Below, one piece after another: positions 9,006 through 19,875 of a stretch of 64,000 nt of DNA. The notes beneath the pieces were generated by a model, which had not been told where the DNA came from, ran no database searches, and saw only the letters and a list, made by a program, of their open reading frames with translations. The number at the start of each line of letters is the position of its first letter. The stretch's first letter is position 1. Made by a program: the position numbers and the translations under genes. Source of the stretch: Alphaproteobacteria bacterium (GTDB taxonomy: Bacteria; Pseudomonadota; Alphaproteobacteria; Reyranellales; Reyranellaceae); assembly GCA_016869975.1 (NCBI GenBank), contig VGCZ01000002.1, positions 62,001 to 126,000 of the forward strand. Reading direction: 5' to 3'.

Positions 9006-9947
9006 CTACCGTCCCGCCACGGGCAGGCCGTCGCCGAAGGGATCATCAGGGTGTCGCAAGAGGGTGGCCTCGCCGGTGATATAGGCGCGGCCGGTGATGC
9101 TGGGGATGATCTCGCCCGAAGCGTCGCGCCGATAGCGCGCCGTGAAGATGCCGCCAACGATGCTTTCCTGCACCCAAGGCTGCCCGGGGGCCAGCTTTCC
9201 CGCAGCGGCGAGGCAGGCGATCTTGGCGCTGGTGCCGGTGCCGCAGGGTGAGCGGTCATAGGCGCCACCCGGACACAGGACGAAGTTGCGGCTGTCGATG
9301 CCGGGGCGGCTGGGCGTGCCGTAGAACTCGATATGATCGACCGGCGCGCCGTCGCGGCCGGTGATGTTTTGTGCCTTGAGCGCCGCCGTCACCGCCTCGG
9401 CCTGGCGCGTCAGCTCCGCGACATTCGCCATGACGAGCGCGACCGGCGCGTCGTTGACGCAGAAGAACCAGTTGCCACCCCAGGCCACGTCGCCGGTCAA
9501 CGTGCCGAGGCCCGGCACATCGACGCGCACCGCCTCGCGATGGCGGTAGCTGGCGACGTTCTCGATCGTCACCTCGTTGCCGGCCGCGAGTTCGACCTGC
9601 ACCACGCCGACCGGCGTGTCGAACCGGTGCGTTCCCGGGCCGATCCGGCCGAGATGGGCCAAGGTCACTGCGGTGCCGATGGCGCCGTGGCCGCACATGC
9701 CGAGGTAGCCGACATTGTTGAAGAAGATCACACCGGCCACGCAGCCCGGCGACTGCGGCTCGCAGAGCAACGCGCCGACCAGCGCGTCGTAGCCGCGCGG
9801 CTCGTTGATCGTGAAGCTACGGTAGCGGTCGAAGGCGTCGGCGAAACGCTGGCGGCGGGCGGCGAGCGGGCCGGCGCCCAGCGGCGGTCCCCCATCGACG
9901 ATCACCCGCGTCGGCTCGCCCTCGGTGTGGCTGTCGATCACCCGCAT
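9006..9947 (-). CDS. proline racemase family, probable 4-hydroxyproline 2-epimerase
   Basis: 313 residues. Both catalytic cysteines of the two-base racemases are present: C85 in MCGHGAIGT and C235 in DRSPCGTGTSA. Two cysteines fit proline racemase or hydroxyproline 2-epimerase and argue against the 3-hydroxyproline dehydratase branch, where one is replaced. The neighbouring DapA-family gene (7-bp gap) encodes the kind of lyase that acts on pyrroline-4-hydroxy-2-carboxylate in the bacterial D-hydroxyproline route, which favours hydroxyproline as substrate. The D-hydroxyproline oxidase that should act between the two is not in the window. Confidence 0.88.
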   Translation of the reverse strand: MRVIDSHTEGEPTRVIVDGGPPLGAGPLAARRQRFADAFDRYRSFTINEPRGYDALVGALLCEPQSPGCVAGVIFFNNVGYLGMCGHGAIGTAVTLAHLGRIGPGTHRFDTPVGVVQVELAAGNEVTIENVASYRHREAVRVDVPGLGTLTGDVAWGGNWFFCVNDAPVALVMANVAELTRQAEAVTAALKAQNITGRDGAPVDHIEFYGTPSRPGIDSRNFVLCPGGAYDRSPCGTGTSAKIACLAAAGKLAPGQPWVQESIVGGIFTARYRRDASGEIIPSITGRAYITGEATLLRHPDDPFGDGLPVAGR

Positions 9948-9954
9948 CGAGCGC

Positions 9955-10896
9955 TCAGGCGTTGGCTTTCGACCAGGTGCGGTACCATTCCTTGAAGAGC
10001 TTCAGCTGGCTCTCGGCGTAGTGCTTCTGGCTGGTCGTCAGCTGGTCGGTGGCGCAGAAGTTCAGCGCGTATTCCGGGTTGCCCTCGACGACCATCAGGT
10101 GCTTGTAGAACAGTACGAGGTCGACGCCCTCGTCGAACGACGACAGCACGCCGAGCGCGCGGTCGAGTTCCTCGGCCTTGCGGCGTGCCTGGGAGTCGCC
10201 GGCCGCGGCCTTCTGAGCCAGCGCCACAAGGTGCAGCACCTCTTTCGGCAGCACGTTGCCGATGCCGGTGATGGCGCCGACCGCGCCGCAATTCACGTAG
10301 CCGTGCACGACCTGGGTGTCGACGCCGACCGTCAGCATGACGTCGGGATCGGCGCCGGCGATGTGCTCGGCGGCGTAGCGCAGGGCCGCGGCGCCGCCGA
10401 ACTCCTTGAAGCCGACCAGGTGCCGGTACTTCTGGCGCAAGGCGAAGAACAGCTCGGCCTTGGTCTCGAAGCCATAGTAGGGGCTGTTGTAGATGACGGA
10501 GGGCAGGCCGTCGGCGGCGTCCAGCACCGCCTCGAAATGCGCCCGCTGCGCCGCCGCCGAGGAGCCGCGCGACAGCACGCGTGGGATGATCATCAGGCCC
10601 TGCGCGCCGACCCGCTTGGCGTGGGCCGCCAGCGCGACCGCGCGCATCGGGCTCTGCGCGCCGGTGCCGACGACGACCGGCACGCCGGCCTTAACCAGCC
10701 GCGCGACGCCCTCCTGGCGCTGCTCGTCGGACAGCAGCGGCCAGTCGCCCATCGAGCCGCAATAGACCACCGCCGACATGCCCAGCCCGACCAGCTCCTT
10801 GCCTTTGCGCACCAGCGCGTCGAAGTCCGGTTCGCGCCGATCGGTGCACGGTGTCATGAGCGCCGGGATGGTGCCGGTGAAGATCCTGGATGCCAT
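9955..10896 (-). CDS. DapA/N-acetylneuraminate lyase family protein, probable hydroxyproline-pathway deaminase
   Basis: 313 residues from the ATG at 10896, which has a GAGGGAG ribosome site; the frame stays open further upstream, but that part lies in the control region and has no homology. The Schiff-base lysine is K164 (GFKEFGG) and the helper tyrosine Y136 (YNSPYYG), so it is an active class I lyase-type barrel. Family members include dihydrodipicolinate synthase, but next to a hydroxyproline-type epimerase the likelier role is the deaminase producing 2-oxoglutarate semialdehyde. First gene of the six-gene minus-strand operon. Confidence 0.87.
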   Translation of the reverse strand: MASRIFTGTIPALMTPCTDRREPDFDALVRKGKELVGLGMSAVVYCGSMGDWPLLSDEQRQEGVARLVKAGVPVVVGTGAQSPMRAVALAAHAKRVGAQGLMIIPRVLSRGSSAAAQRAHFEAVLDAADGLPSVIYNSPYYGFETKAELFFALRQKYRHLVGFKEFGGAAALRYAAEHIAGADPDVMLTVGVDTQVVHGYVNCGAVGAITGIGNVLPKEVLHLVALAQKAAAGDSQARRKAEELDRALGVLSSFDEGVDLVLFYKHLMVVEGNPEYALNFCATDQLTTSQKHYAESQLKLFKEWYRTWSKANA

Positions 10897-11036
10897 GGTT
10901 CTCCCTCTCGTCCCACGGTTCGACAGTCCCGCATCGAGACCTTTCGATTCGGTACATGATGGCGGCGCCGTGCTAGGCTTGTCTTGGCGAAACACGCAGT
11001 GGCCTGTCAGGAATCGGCACAATCCCTTCGATCGCC
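10897..11036. promoter_or_regulatory. divergent control region between catabolic operon and AraC regulator
   Basis: 140 bp between two divergent starts. It must hold the promoter for the minus-strand operon and the promoter for the AraC-type gene, and is the obvious place for the regulator to bind. I see no convincing -35/-10 pair or clear repeated operator half-sites by eye. Confidence 0.45.
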
Positions 11037-11807
11037 ATGCGCCACAGCACACCTTCCCCCGACGACGCCCGCCTTCGTCTGCTCGCCGCGCTCGATCGCC
11101 CCTACGGCGGCGACGAATTGTTCGACGCGGTATCCGATACGGTGTTCTTCCTCAAAGACGCGAAAGGCCGCTATGCCGCGGTCAACCAGACGCTGGTCGC
11201 GCGGACCGGCGCCAAAGACAAGAGTGAGTTGATCGGCCGAACCGCCGGCGACGTGTTCCGCGGCGTGCTGGGCGAGCGGATCATGGCGCAGGATCTTTCG
11301 GTGATCACCTCCGGCCGACCTGTCCACGGGCAACTCGAGCTGCACCTCTATCCCGGCGGCGAGGAGGGCTGGTGCCTGACCTGGAAGGAACCGCTGATGG
11401 GCCGGGACCGGCGGGTCGTCGGCCTGTGCGGTATCTCTCGCGACCTGCAGGCGCCGTCGCGCGCGCCGGACGACCTGACAAGCCTGTCGCGCGCGATCGA
11501 CTATCTCCACGAGCACATCGATGCGCCGCTGCGCGTCGGCGACCTGGCGAAGCGCGCGGGGCTGTCGACGTTCCAGCTCGACCTGCGCATGCGGGCGCTA
11601 TTCGGCGTGACAACGGGGCAGTATCTGATGCGCGCCCGCATTGAGCTCGCGTGCAGCCGACTGCGGCATTCCACCGACTCGATCAGCCGCATCGCCCAGG
11701 ATTGCGGCTACAGCGACCAGGCCGCTTTCACGCGCCAGTTTCGCAAATCCGTCCGCCTCACGCCATCGCAGTACCGGAAGCTCCACGCCAGAAATGCCGC
11801 GCGCTGA
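11037..11807 (+). CDS. PAS domain-AraC family transcriptional regulator
   Basis: 256 residues. The N-terminal half (about 20-130) is a PAS-like sensor (DAVSDTVFFLKDAKGRYAAV, then a Lys/Glu-rich PAS core); the C-terminal half (about 150-250) has the two helix-turn-helix motifs of AraC/XylS proteins, ending in the signature DCGYSDQAAFTRQFRKSV. AraC proteins usually carry a cupin-type sensor, so the PAS fusion is a less common architecture. It is divergent from the transporter/epimerase operon and is the likely ligand-responsive activator of it. Confidence 0.9.
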   Translation: MRHSTPSPDDARLRLLAALDRPYGGDELFDAVSDTVFFLKDAKGRYAAVNQTLVARTGAKDKSELIGRTAGDVFRGVLGERIMAQDLSVITSGRPVHGQLELHLYPGGEEGWCLTWKEPLMGRDRRVVGLCGISRDLQAPSRAPDDLTSLSRAIDYLHEHIDAPLRVGDLAKRAGLSTFQLDLRMRALFGVTTGQYLMRARIELACSRLRHSTDSISRIAQDCGYSDQAAFTRQFRKSVRLTPSQYRKLHARNAAR

Positions 11808-11890
11808 ACGGGGCGATGTCGATGGGCGCCGTCGATCTGGTCACCGCGAGGTACGCCGAAGGGCAACTGGCGCCAGCGGGCGTCACCCGC

Positions 11891-12388
11891 TCACACCGCT
11901 TCGCACAACAGCGCGAGCGCCGTCTCGACCGCGCGGGCTCGGATCTCGTCGCGATCGCCAGGGAACACGTGCCGCGCCGTCACCGTCGGACGGCCGCGTC
12001 GCGCGCAACCAAAATGTACCAGCCCGACCGGCTTCTCGGCGCTGCCGCCGCCCGGCCCGGCGACGCCGGTGATCGAGACCGCGACATCGGCGCCTGACTC
12101 CGCCAACGCGCCTTCGGCCATGGCGCGCGCCACGGGCTCGCTCACCGCGCCGTAGGACAGCAGCGTGACGCGCGGCACGCCGAGCATCTTCTCCTTCGCT
12201 TCGTTGGAGTAGGTGGCGAAGCCGCGATCGACGACATCGGACGAGCCGGGGATCGCGGTCAGGGTCGCGGCGACGAGGCCGCCGGTGCACGACTCGGCGG
12301 TCGCCAGCTTCAGGCCCGCGCGCCGGTAGCGGTCGAGCAGATCGGTGGCCAGGGCACGCCAGGCGCCAGGGAAGAAGGCGTCGGTCAT
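11891..12388 (-). CDS. pncC: nicotinamide-nucleotide amidase (CinA C-terminal domain)
   Basis: 165 residues from the ATG at 12388, which overlaps the ispDF stop (ATGA). Motifs of the CinA amidase domain are present: [17 protein letters not shown] near the N-terminus, [16 protein letters not shown], and [15 protein letters not shown]. The enzyme deamidates NMN to NaMN in pyridine-nucleotide salvage. The N-terminal molybdopterin-like domain of full CinA is absent, as is common in stand-alone PncC. The frame is open far upstream through ispDF, but that part is a shadow of ispDF. Confidence 0.93.
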   Translation of the reverse strand: MTDAFFPGAWRALATDLLDRYRRAGLKLATAESCTGGLVAATLTAIPGSSDVVDRGFATYSNEAKEKMLGVPRVTLLSYGAVSEPVARAMAEGALAESGADVAVSITGVAGPGGGSAEKPVGLVHFGCARRGRPTVTARHVFPGDRDEIRARAVETALALLCEAV

Positions 12389-13590
12389 GTCTGCTCCTGA
12401 ACCGGCACGACGACCGTGGCGAGGGCCTGCGCGGCGATGCCCTCGCCGCGGCCGGTGAACCCCAGCTTCTCCGTCGTCGTCGCCTTCACCGCGACGCGGT
12501 CGATGGCGATGCCGAGGATCCCGGCAATGCGCACACGCATGCGCTCGCGATGCGGGCCGACCTTGGGGCGCTCGCAGATGATGGTCAGGTCGAGGTTGAC
12601 GACGCGGCCGCCGCGCCTGGCCACGAGATCGGCGGCGTGGCGCAGGAAGCGATCGGACGACACGCCCCGCCATCGCGGATCGGACGGCGGGAAGTGCTGG
12701 CCGATGTCGCCGGCGCCGATCGTGCCCAGGAGCGCGTCGGTCAGCGCGTGCAGCGCGACGTCGGCGTCGGAGTGGCCGGCCAGGCCGTGGCTGTGCGGCA
12801 CCGGCACGCCGCAGAGCGTGACCGAGTCGCCGGGGCCGAAGGCGTGGACATCGAAGCCGGTGCCGGTGCGGGTTTCCATCGGTCCGTCCAGCTCCCGTTC
12901 GGCGCGCGCGAGATCGGCGCTGGTGGTGATCTTGAAATTGCGCTCGGCGCCTTCGACCAGGGCCACGCGGTAGCCGGCGGTCTCGGCAACCGCCGCGTCG
13001 TCGGTCAGCGCCGTGGCCTCGTCGTCGCCCAGCGCGGCGACGGCGCGGTGGGCGGCGAGGATGCGCTCGAAACGGAAGACCTGCGGCGTCTGGGCGCGCC
13101 ACAGGCCCTGACGTGGGACGGTGGCCGCGACCATCGTATCGGCGTTGCCGCGCTTGAGCGTGTCGGCCAGCGGCAGGGCCGCCAGCGCGCCATCGACACC
13201 CTCCCGGTTGGCCGCCTCCAGGGTGCGGGTGATGGTGTCGGCGTCGATCAGCGGACGGGCCGCGTCATGGATGGCGACCAGGTCGAACCCGTATCCGTCC
13301 AAGGCCTCCAGCCCGTTGAGCACCGAGCGCTGCCGGGTGGCGCCACCGATGATCGGCGCCGGCAGGTCGAGCCCGCTCAGGGCGGCGTCATGGAGCGGTC
13401 GGTCGGCGGCGGCGATCACCACCTGAACCCGCTCGATCCGGGGATGGCTGGCGAAGGCCTGGACGGCGTGGCGCAGCACAGCGACGCCCGACAGGCCCAG
13501 ATATTGCTTCGGCAGGGGCGCCCCGACGCGGTGGCCACGGCCGGCGGCGACGATCAACGCGGCGGTTCGCGGGACGGCGGAGGGGGGCAT
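12385..13590 (-). CDS. ispDF: bifunctional IspD/IspF isoprenoid biosynthesis enzyme
   Basis: 401 residues fusing two steps of the MEP pathway. Residues 1 to ~230 are the CTP-dependent cytidylyltransferase IspD ([19 protein letters not shown]). From ~238 is IspF, the 2C-methyl-D-erythritol 2,4-cyclodiphosphate synthase, with metal ligands in [11 protein letters not shown] and [15 protein letters not shown]. The ispE step between them is not encoded nearby. Fused IspDF is typical of alpha- and epsilonproteobacteria. It overlaps pncC by 4 bp and is divergent from dusB across 85 bp. Confidence 0.95.
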   Translation of the reverse strand: MPPSAVPRTAALIVAAGRGHRVGAPLPKQYLGLSGVAVLRHAVQAFASHPRIERVQVVIAAADRPLHDAALSGLDLPAPIIGGATRQRSVLNGLEALDGYGFDLVAIHDAARPLIDADTITRTLEAANREGVDGALAALPLADTLKRGNADTMVAATVPRQGLWRAQTPQVFRFERILAAHRAVAALGDDEATALTDDAAVAETAGYRVALVEGAERNFKITTSADLARAERELDGPMETRTGTGFDVHAFGPGDSVTLCGVPVPHSHGLAGHSDADVALHALTDALLGTIGAGDIGQHFPPSDPRWRGVSSDRFLRHAADLVARRGGRVVNLDLTIICERPKVGPHRERMRVRIAGILGIAIDRVAVKATTTEKLGFTGRGEGIAAQALATVVVPVQEQT

Positions 13591-13675
13591 CGAATGAATA
13601 TATAGCGTTGAAAGTGCCGGGGCGACGCGCTAGCTGTGTGGTCATGAAATGCGCAGATCGGAAATTGCCTAAAAA

Positions 13676-14710
13676 ATGAGCACGAATGAATTACAACCGA
13701 TCGTGATCGGTCCCGTGACCCTGGAGGCGCCGGTAATCCTGGCACCGATGTCGGGCGTCACCGACCTGCCGTTCCGCCGGCTGGTGAAGAGCGAGGGAGC
13801 AGGGCTGGTGGTGTCGGAGATGATCGCCAGCCAGGCGATGATCCGCGAGAACCGCAAGACCCTGCTGATGGCCGCGCGCGGCGAGGACGAGAACCCGATG
13901 GCGGTGCAGCTCGCCGGCTGCGAGCCCGAGGTGATGGCCGAGGCGGCCAAGCTCAACGAGGACCGCGGCGCGCACATCATCGACATCAATTTCGGCTGTC
14001 CGGTGAAGAAGGTGGTCAACGGCCATGCCGGCTCCTCGCTGATGCGCGACGAGGTGCACGCCGCCAAAATCCTCGAGGCCACCGTCAAGGCGGTGAAGAT
14101 CCCGGTGACGCTCAAGATGCGCAAGGGCTGGGACGAGCGCACGCAGAACGCGCCCAGCCTTGCGCGCATCGCCGAGCAGAGCGGCATCCGCATGATCACC
14201 GTGCACGGCCGCACGCGCTGCCAGTTCTACGAGGGCCGCGCCGACTGGGCCTTCATCCGCGCGGTCAAGGAGGCGACGCGCCTGCCGGTGATCGTCAACG
14301 GCGACATCGTCTCCTACGACGACGCGGCGATGGCGCTCGGCCAGTCCGGCGCCGACGGCGTCATGATCGGCCGCGGCGCCTATGGTCGGCCCTGGTTCCT
14401 GCGCCAGGTCGCGCAGTTCCTGCGCACCGGCGAGCGGCCGGCCGACCCACCGCTGCGGCACCAGTACGAGCTGCTGTCACGCCACTACGAGGACACGCTC
14501 GCCCACTACGGCGCGCATGCCGGCGTGCGCATGGCGCGCAAGCATATCGGCTGGTACTCCAAGGGCCTGCCGGGCTCGGCCGAGTTCCGCTCGACGGTCA
14601 ATCGCGTCGCCGACCCGGACGAGGTGCGCCGCCTTGTGGCCGCGTTCTACGCCGCCGCCATCGATCGCGGCGAGACCCGCACCTACGTGCCCGAGCGCGA
14701 GGCGGCCTGA
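13676..14710 (+). CDS. dusB: tRNA-dihydrouridine synthase (NifR3 type)
   Basis: 344 residues. FMN-barrel enzyme that reduces specific uridines in the tRNA D-loop. Visible are the N-terminal [13 protein letters not shown], the catalytic Cys C108 in [11 protein letters not shown], and the phosphate-binding [16 protein letters not shown]. It lies one base before ntrB, the historical nifR3-ntrB-ntrC arrangement of alphaproteobacteria, so it is probably co-transcribed with the nitrogen regulators. Confidence 0.95.
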   Translation: MSTNELQPIVIGPVTLEAPVILAPMSGVTDLPFRRLVKSEGAGLVVSEMIASQAMIRENRKTLLMAARGEDENPMAVQLAGCEPEVMAEAAKLNEDRGAHIIDINFGCPVKKVVNGHAGSSLMRDEVHAAKILEATVKAVKIPVTLKMRKGWDERTQNAPSLARIAEQSGIRMITVHGRTRCQFYEGRADWAFIRAVKEATRLPVIVNGDIVSYDDAAMALGQSGADGVMIGRGAYGRPWFLRQVAQFLRTGERPADPPLRHQYELLSRHYEDTLAHYGAHAGVRMARKHIGWYSKGLPGSAEFRSTVNRVADPDEVRRLVAAFYAAAIDRGETRTYVPEREAA

Positions 14711-14711
14711 G

Positions 14712-15851
14712 ATGAGCCCGCGCGCCGCCGCCGTCGCGCGATCCCGATCGGGCGATCCGGCGCCGACCGCCGACGCGATCCTCGCCGCGCTGGTCGAGGC
14801 GACCCTCGTGGTCGGCGGCGACGACACCATCCTTTACGCCAACCCGGCGGCGGAGCAGTTCTTCGGCACCGGCGCGGCGCTGCTGATCGGCCATCCGCTC
14901 GGCGAGTTCCTGCCCCACGACTCGCCCGCCTTCTCGCTGCTGACACAGGTCAGGCTGAGCGCGGCGGCGGTGAGCGAGAGCGGCCTGACCTTGAGCTCGC
15001 CGCGCATCGGCGCGCGCTTCGTCGCCATCCAGATGGCGCCGGTGCAGGACGGCGACGATCGCGTGGTGATCTCGCTGCTGGAGCAGTCGATCGCGCGCAA
15101 GATCGACAACCAGATGCTGCACCGGGGCGCGGCGCGTTCGGTCAGCGCCATGGGCTCGATGCTGGCGCACGAGGTCAAGAACCCGCTGTCGGGCATTCGG
15201 GGCGCCGCGCAGCTCATCGAGCAATCGCTCGGCGAGGACGAACGCGAGCTCACCCAGCTGATCTGCGAGGAGACCGACCGTATCGTCGCCCTGGTCGACC
15301 GCATGGAAGCCTTCGCCGACGGCCGCCCCGTCGAGCGCGGCCCGATCAACATCCATCAGGTGCTCGGCCACGTGCGCAAGGTCGCCGAGGCCGGCTTCGG
15401 CCGACGCGTGCGCTTCGTCGAGACCTACGACCCGTCGCTTCCCCCGGTCTGGGGTAATCGCGACCAGCTCATCCAGGTGTTTCTCAATCTGGTGAAGAAC
15501 GCCTGCGAGGCGGTCCCGGAGGAAGGCGGCGAGATCATCCTCTCGACCGCCTATCGGCAAGGCGTGCGGCTTGCCGTTCCGGGCGTGCGGACCAAGGTGC
15601 ATCTGCCGCTGGTCGTCTCGGTGCAGGACAACGGTCCGGGCATCGCGGACGCGATTCGCGAGCAGGTGTTCGACGCGTTCGTCACCAGCAAGGTCAACGG
15701 CACTGGGCTCGGACTCGCCCTGGTGGCCAAGATCGTCAATGACCACGGAGGGGTCGTCGAGTTCGACAGCGAGCCGAGGCGCACGGTCTTCAACGTCATG
15801 CTGCCCATGCAGCCGGTGACGCGCGAAGAGCCGTGGCGTCCCGGCGGCTAG
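14712..15851 (+). CDS. ntrB: nitrogen regulation sensor histidine kinase NtrB (GlnL)
   Basis: 379 residues from the ATG at 14712, one base after the dusB stop; the frame is open upstream but overlaps dusB. A PAS domain covers about 20-125, the phosphorylated His is H153 in [13 protein letters not shown], and the ATPase domain has DNGPGI and GTGLGLALV boxes. No membrane segments, so it is cytoplasmic and under control of PII proteins in known systems. It phosphorylates NtrC, encoded 16 bp downstream. Confidence 0.95.
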   Translation: MSPRAAAVARSRSGDPAPTADAILAALVEATLVVGGDDTILYANPAAEQFFGTGAALLIGHPLGEFLPHDSPAFSLLTQVRLSAAAVSESGLTLSSPRIGARFVAIQMAPVQDGDDRVVISLLEQSIARKIDNQMLHRGAARSVSAMGSMLAHEVKNPLSGIRGAAQLIEQSLGEDERELTQLICEETDRIVALVDRMEAFADGRPVERGPINIHQVLGHVRKVAEAGFGRRVRFVETYDPSLPPVWGNRDQLIQVFLNLVKNACEAVPEEGGEIILSTAYRQGVRLAVPGVRTKVHLPLVVSVQDNGPGIADAIREQVFDAFVTSKVNGTGLGLALVAKIVNDHGGVVEFDSEPRRTVFNVMLPMQPVTREEPWRPGG

Positions 15852-15867
15852 GCAACGGAGCCTCTCA

Positions 15868-17355
<1,488 letters not shown>

Positions 17356-17383
17356 GTTTGGCGGCCACGGTAAGCCATTCCCC

Positions 17384-17480
17384 GTCGCCCTGAGCGCGCG
17401 GAGGACCCTGCAGTGGCGCGAACGGCGGCACCTTGGCTTGGCCGAAGTACCCCTGGATCCTCCACTTCGCTCGGGATGAC
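17384..17480. repeat. dispersed palindromic repeat, copy 3 (degenerate, long loop)
   Basis: The right arm (GGATCCTCCACTTCGCTCGG then GATGAC, ending 17480) clearly matches the family; the left arm (GTCGCCCTGAGCGCGCGGAG from 17384) is diverged. It lies in the 231-bp ntrC-ntrY gap. The rest of the gap contains an A/T-rich stretch (17525-17540) that could be part of the ntrY promoter, with no firm -35. Confidence 0.55.
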
Positions 17481-17586
17481 GCGGTGAAACGCCCTATGGC
17501 GGCATCTGCGCCGGGATCGATCCTGTGATAAACTATTATCCCCTGGCCGGTGCGCCCAGCGCGCCGCCGCCCAAGACTACGGTGCA

Positions 17587-19842
17587 ATGAGCGTTCCATC
17601 GGCCTCCGCTCCGCGGCAACCCCAGATCGTCCTGCTGTCGCGCGTCGGGCAGCTGTTCACCGGACGCGTCGCGGCGCTGGCGTTGGTCGTGCTGGCGATG
17701 GCTGCCGGCGCGCTCACCTACGCGGCGTTCGGCGGCCTGCTGCCGATGACCTTCGCCAATCGCTGGTTCGTCGGCGGCCTGCTGGCGGCGGACATCGTCA
17801 TCGCCATCGGCCTCGCCGCCGTGGTCGTCGCCCGCGTCGTGCGCACGTTGATGGAGCAGCGCCGCGGCGCCGCCGGCGCGCGCCTGCATGTGCGCATGGT
17901 GCTGTTGTTCGGCCTGTTCGCCGTGGTGCCGACCTTCGTCGTCGCCATGGTGTCGGGCTACTGGCTGTCGATCGGCCTGCAGGAATTCGTCAACGAGCGC
18001 ATCGCGCGTGGCATGGACAGCGCCCGCCTGATCGGCAACACGGCGCTCGAGCCGCAGCGCGCCGCCGTGCTGGCCGATGTCGAACGACTGTCGAGCGCGC
18101 TGCAGCAGCTCGGTCCTGAAACGGTCGGCGACGCCGACCGCGCGCAGGTGGCGCTCGGTCGGCTCGCGGCCGGCTTGCCGACCCTGATGGACGCGCTGAT
18201 CGTCGATTCGTCGGGCACGGCCATCGCCTCGGTCGCGCTGCTGCCGGGCCGTGTCGCGCCGTCCTACGTGCCGCCGCCCCCCTCGATGGCGCGCGCAGCG
18301 GCGGAAGCCGGCGCGTTGATCGAACTCCGGCAGACCGGCGTCTATGTCGTGCTGCACCTGTTCACCGGCGGCGAGCTGTTCCTGGTGACCGGCCACACCG
18401 TCGATCCCGGTCTGTGGTTCCATGTCGACCAGATCACGCGCGCCGACGCCTTCCTGACACAGCTGGAGAACAACTCGATCGACAACCAGCTGCGCGTCTT
18501 CGCGGTCTACGCCGTGATCGCCGTGCTGATGCTGCTGTCGGCGGTGTGGCTGGCCCTGACCTTCGCCTCGCGGCTGGCGCAGCCGATCGGCAATCTGATG
18601 ACGGCGGCCGACCAGGTGCGCAAGGGCGACCTCTCGGCGCGGGTATCCGAGGACGGCGCCGATGGCGAGCTCAAGCGGCTGGTGCGCGCCTTCAACCGCA
18701 TGGCCCGCCAGCTCGACGAGCAGCGTCGCGACCTGGTCGACGCCAACCGCCAGCTCGACGAGCGCCGCCAGCTCACCGAGGCGATCCTGTCAGGCGTCTC
18801 CGCCGGCGTGCTCAGCATCGGCGCCTCGGGCGAGGTGCTGCGCGCCAACCGCTCGTCCGCCGACCTGTTGGGCCTGCCGTCCGACGAGATCGAGGGCCGC
18901 CGGCTGCCCGACGTGCTGCCCGAGCTGGGCGACGCGCTGGAGCAGGCGCGCGCCCGGCCTGACCGCGCCTACCAGCGGCAGATCGAGATTCGCCGCGACG
19001 GCGTGTCGCGCACCCTGCTGGTGCGTATCTCCACCGAGCTGGGCGAGGACGAAATCAGCGGCAACGTCGTGACCTTCGACGACGTCAGCGACCTTATGAC
19101 GGCGCAGCGCATGGCCGCCTGGGCCGATGTGGCGCGCCGCATCGCGCACGAGATCAAGAATCCGCTGACGCCGATCCAGCTCTCCGCCGAGCGGCTCAAG
19201 CGCAAGTATCTGCGCCAGATCACCGACGATCCCGACACCTTCACCATCTGCACCGACACCATTGTGCGGCAGGTCGGCGACATCGGCCGCATGGTCGACG
19301 AGTTCTCGTCCTTCGCTCGCATGCCCCGGCCGACGCTGGCCAACGAGGACATCAAGGAACTCTGCCAGCAGGCGTTGTTCCTGCAGCGCACCGCCCAGCC
19401 GCAGATCGAATTCATCGCCGAGCTGCCCGAGGCGCCGCCGATCGTGGTCTGCGACCGGCGCCAGATCGGCCAGGCGCTGACCAACCTGCTGAAGAACGCC
19501 GGCGAGGCGATCGAGGGACGCGCACCGCCGCCGGATGGCGGCAAGCTGCCGCCAGGCCAGATCAGCCTGCGCCTGCTCGATCGCGGTGGCGAGGTGCGTG
19601 TCATCATCGAGGACAACGGCAAGGGCCTGCCGCGCGAGGGCCGCGAGCGGCTGGCCGAGCCCTATGTGACCACGCGGGCCAAGGGTACGGGGCTTGGCCT
19701 GGCGATCGTCAAGAAGATCATGGAAGACCACGGCGGCGCGCTAACGCTCGAAGATCGCGAGGGTGGCGGAGCCCGCATCTCTTTGCTATTCCAGCGCGCC
19801 ACGTCCCAGGCCCGTCCGGCGAGCGCCGCCGCGTCCAGCTGA
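17587..19842 (+). CDS. ntrY: nitrogen regulation sensor histidine kinase NtrY
   Basis: 751 residues. The N-terminal region has several membrane segments (three within about the first 130 residues, another near 300-325) flanking a periplasmic loop, then HAMP, PAS, HisKA and ATPase domains. The phosphorylated His is H521 in RRIAHEIKNPLTP; ATPase boxes DNGKGLP and GTGLGLAIV follow. NtrY is the membrane partner of NtrX and affects nitrogen and redox/envelope responses in alphaproteobacteria. The ntrX gene starts 33 bp downstream. Confidence 0.95.
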   Translation: MSVPSASAPRQPQIVLLSRVGQLFTGRVAALALVVLAMAAGALTYAAFGGLLPMTFANRWFVGGLLAADIVIAIGLAAVVVARVVRTLMEQRRGAAGARLHVRMVLLFGLFAVVPTFVVAMVSGYWLSIGLQEFVNERIARGMDSARLIGNTALEPQRAAVLADVERLSSALQQLGPETVGDADRAQVALGRLAAGLPTLMDALIVDSSGTAIASVALLPGRVAPSYVPPPPSMARAAAEAGALIELRQTGVYVVLHLFTGGELFLVTGHTVDPGLWFHVDQITRADAFLTQLENNSIDNQLRVFAVYAVIAVLMLLSAVWLALTFASRLAQPIGNLMTAADQVRKGDLSARVSEDGADGELKRLVRAFNRMARQLDEQRRDLVDANRQLDERRQLTEAILSGVSAGVLSIGASGEVLRANRSSADLLGLPSDEIEGRRLPDVLPELGDALEQARARPDRAYQRQIEIRRDGVSRTLLVRISTELGEDEISGNVVTFDDVSDLMTAQRMAAWADVARRIAHEIKNPLTPIQLSAERLKRKYLRQITDDPDTFTICTDTIVRQVGDIGRMVDEFSSFARMPRPTLANEDIKELCQQALFLQRTAQPQIEFIAELPEAPPIVVCDRRQIGQALTNLLKNAGEAIEGRAPPPDGGKLPPGQISLRLLDRGGEVRVIIEDNGKGLPREGRERLAEPYVTTRAKGTGLGLAIVKKIMEDHGGALTLEDREGGGARISLLFQRATSQARPASAAASS

Positions 19843-19875
19843 TGGCCCACATATAGAGCCTCCGACCCCCACCCC

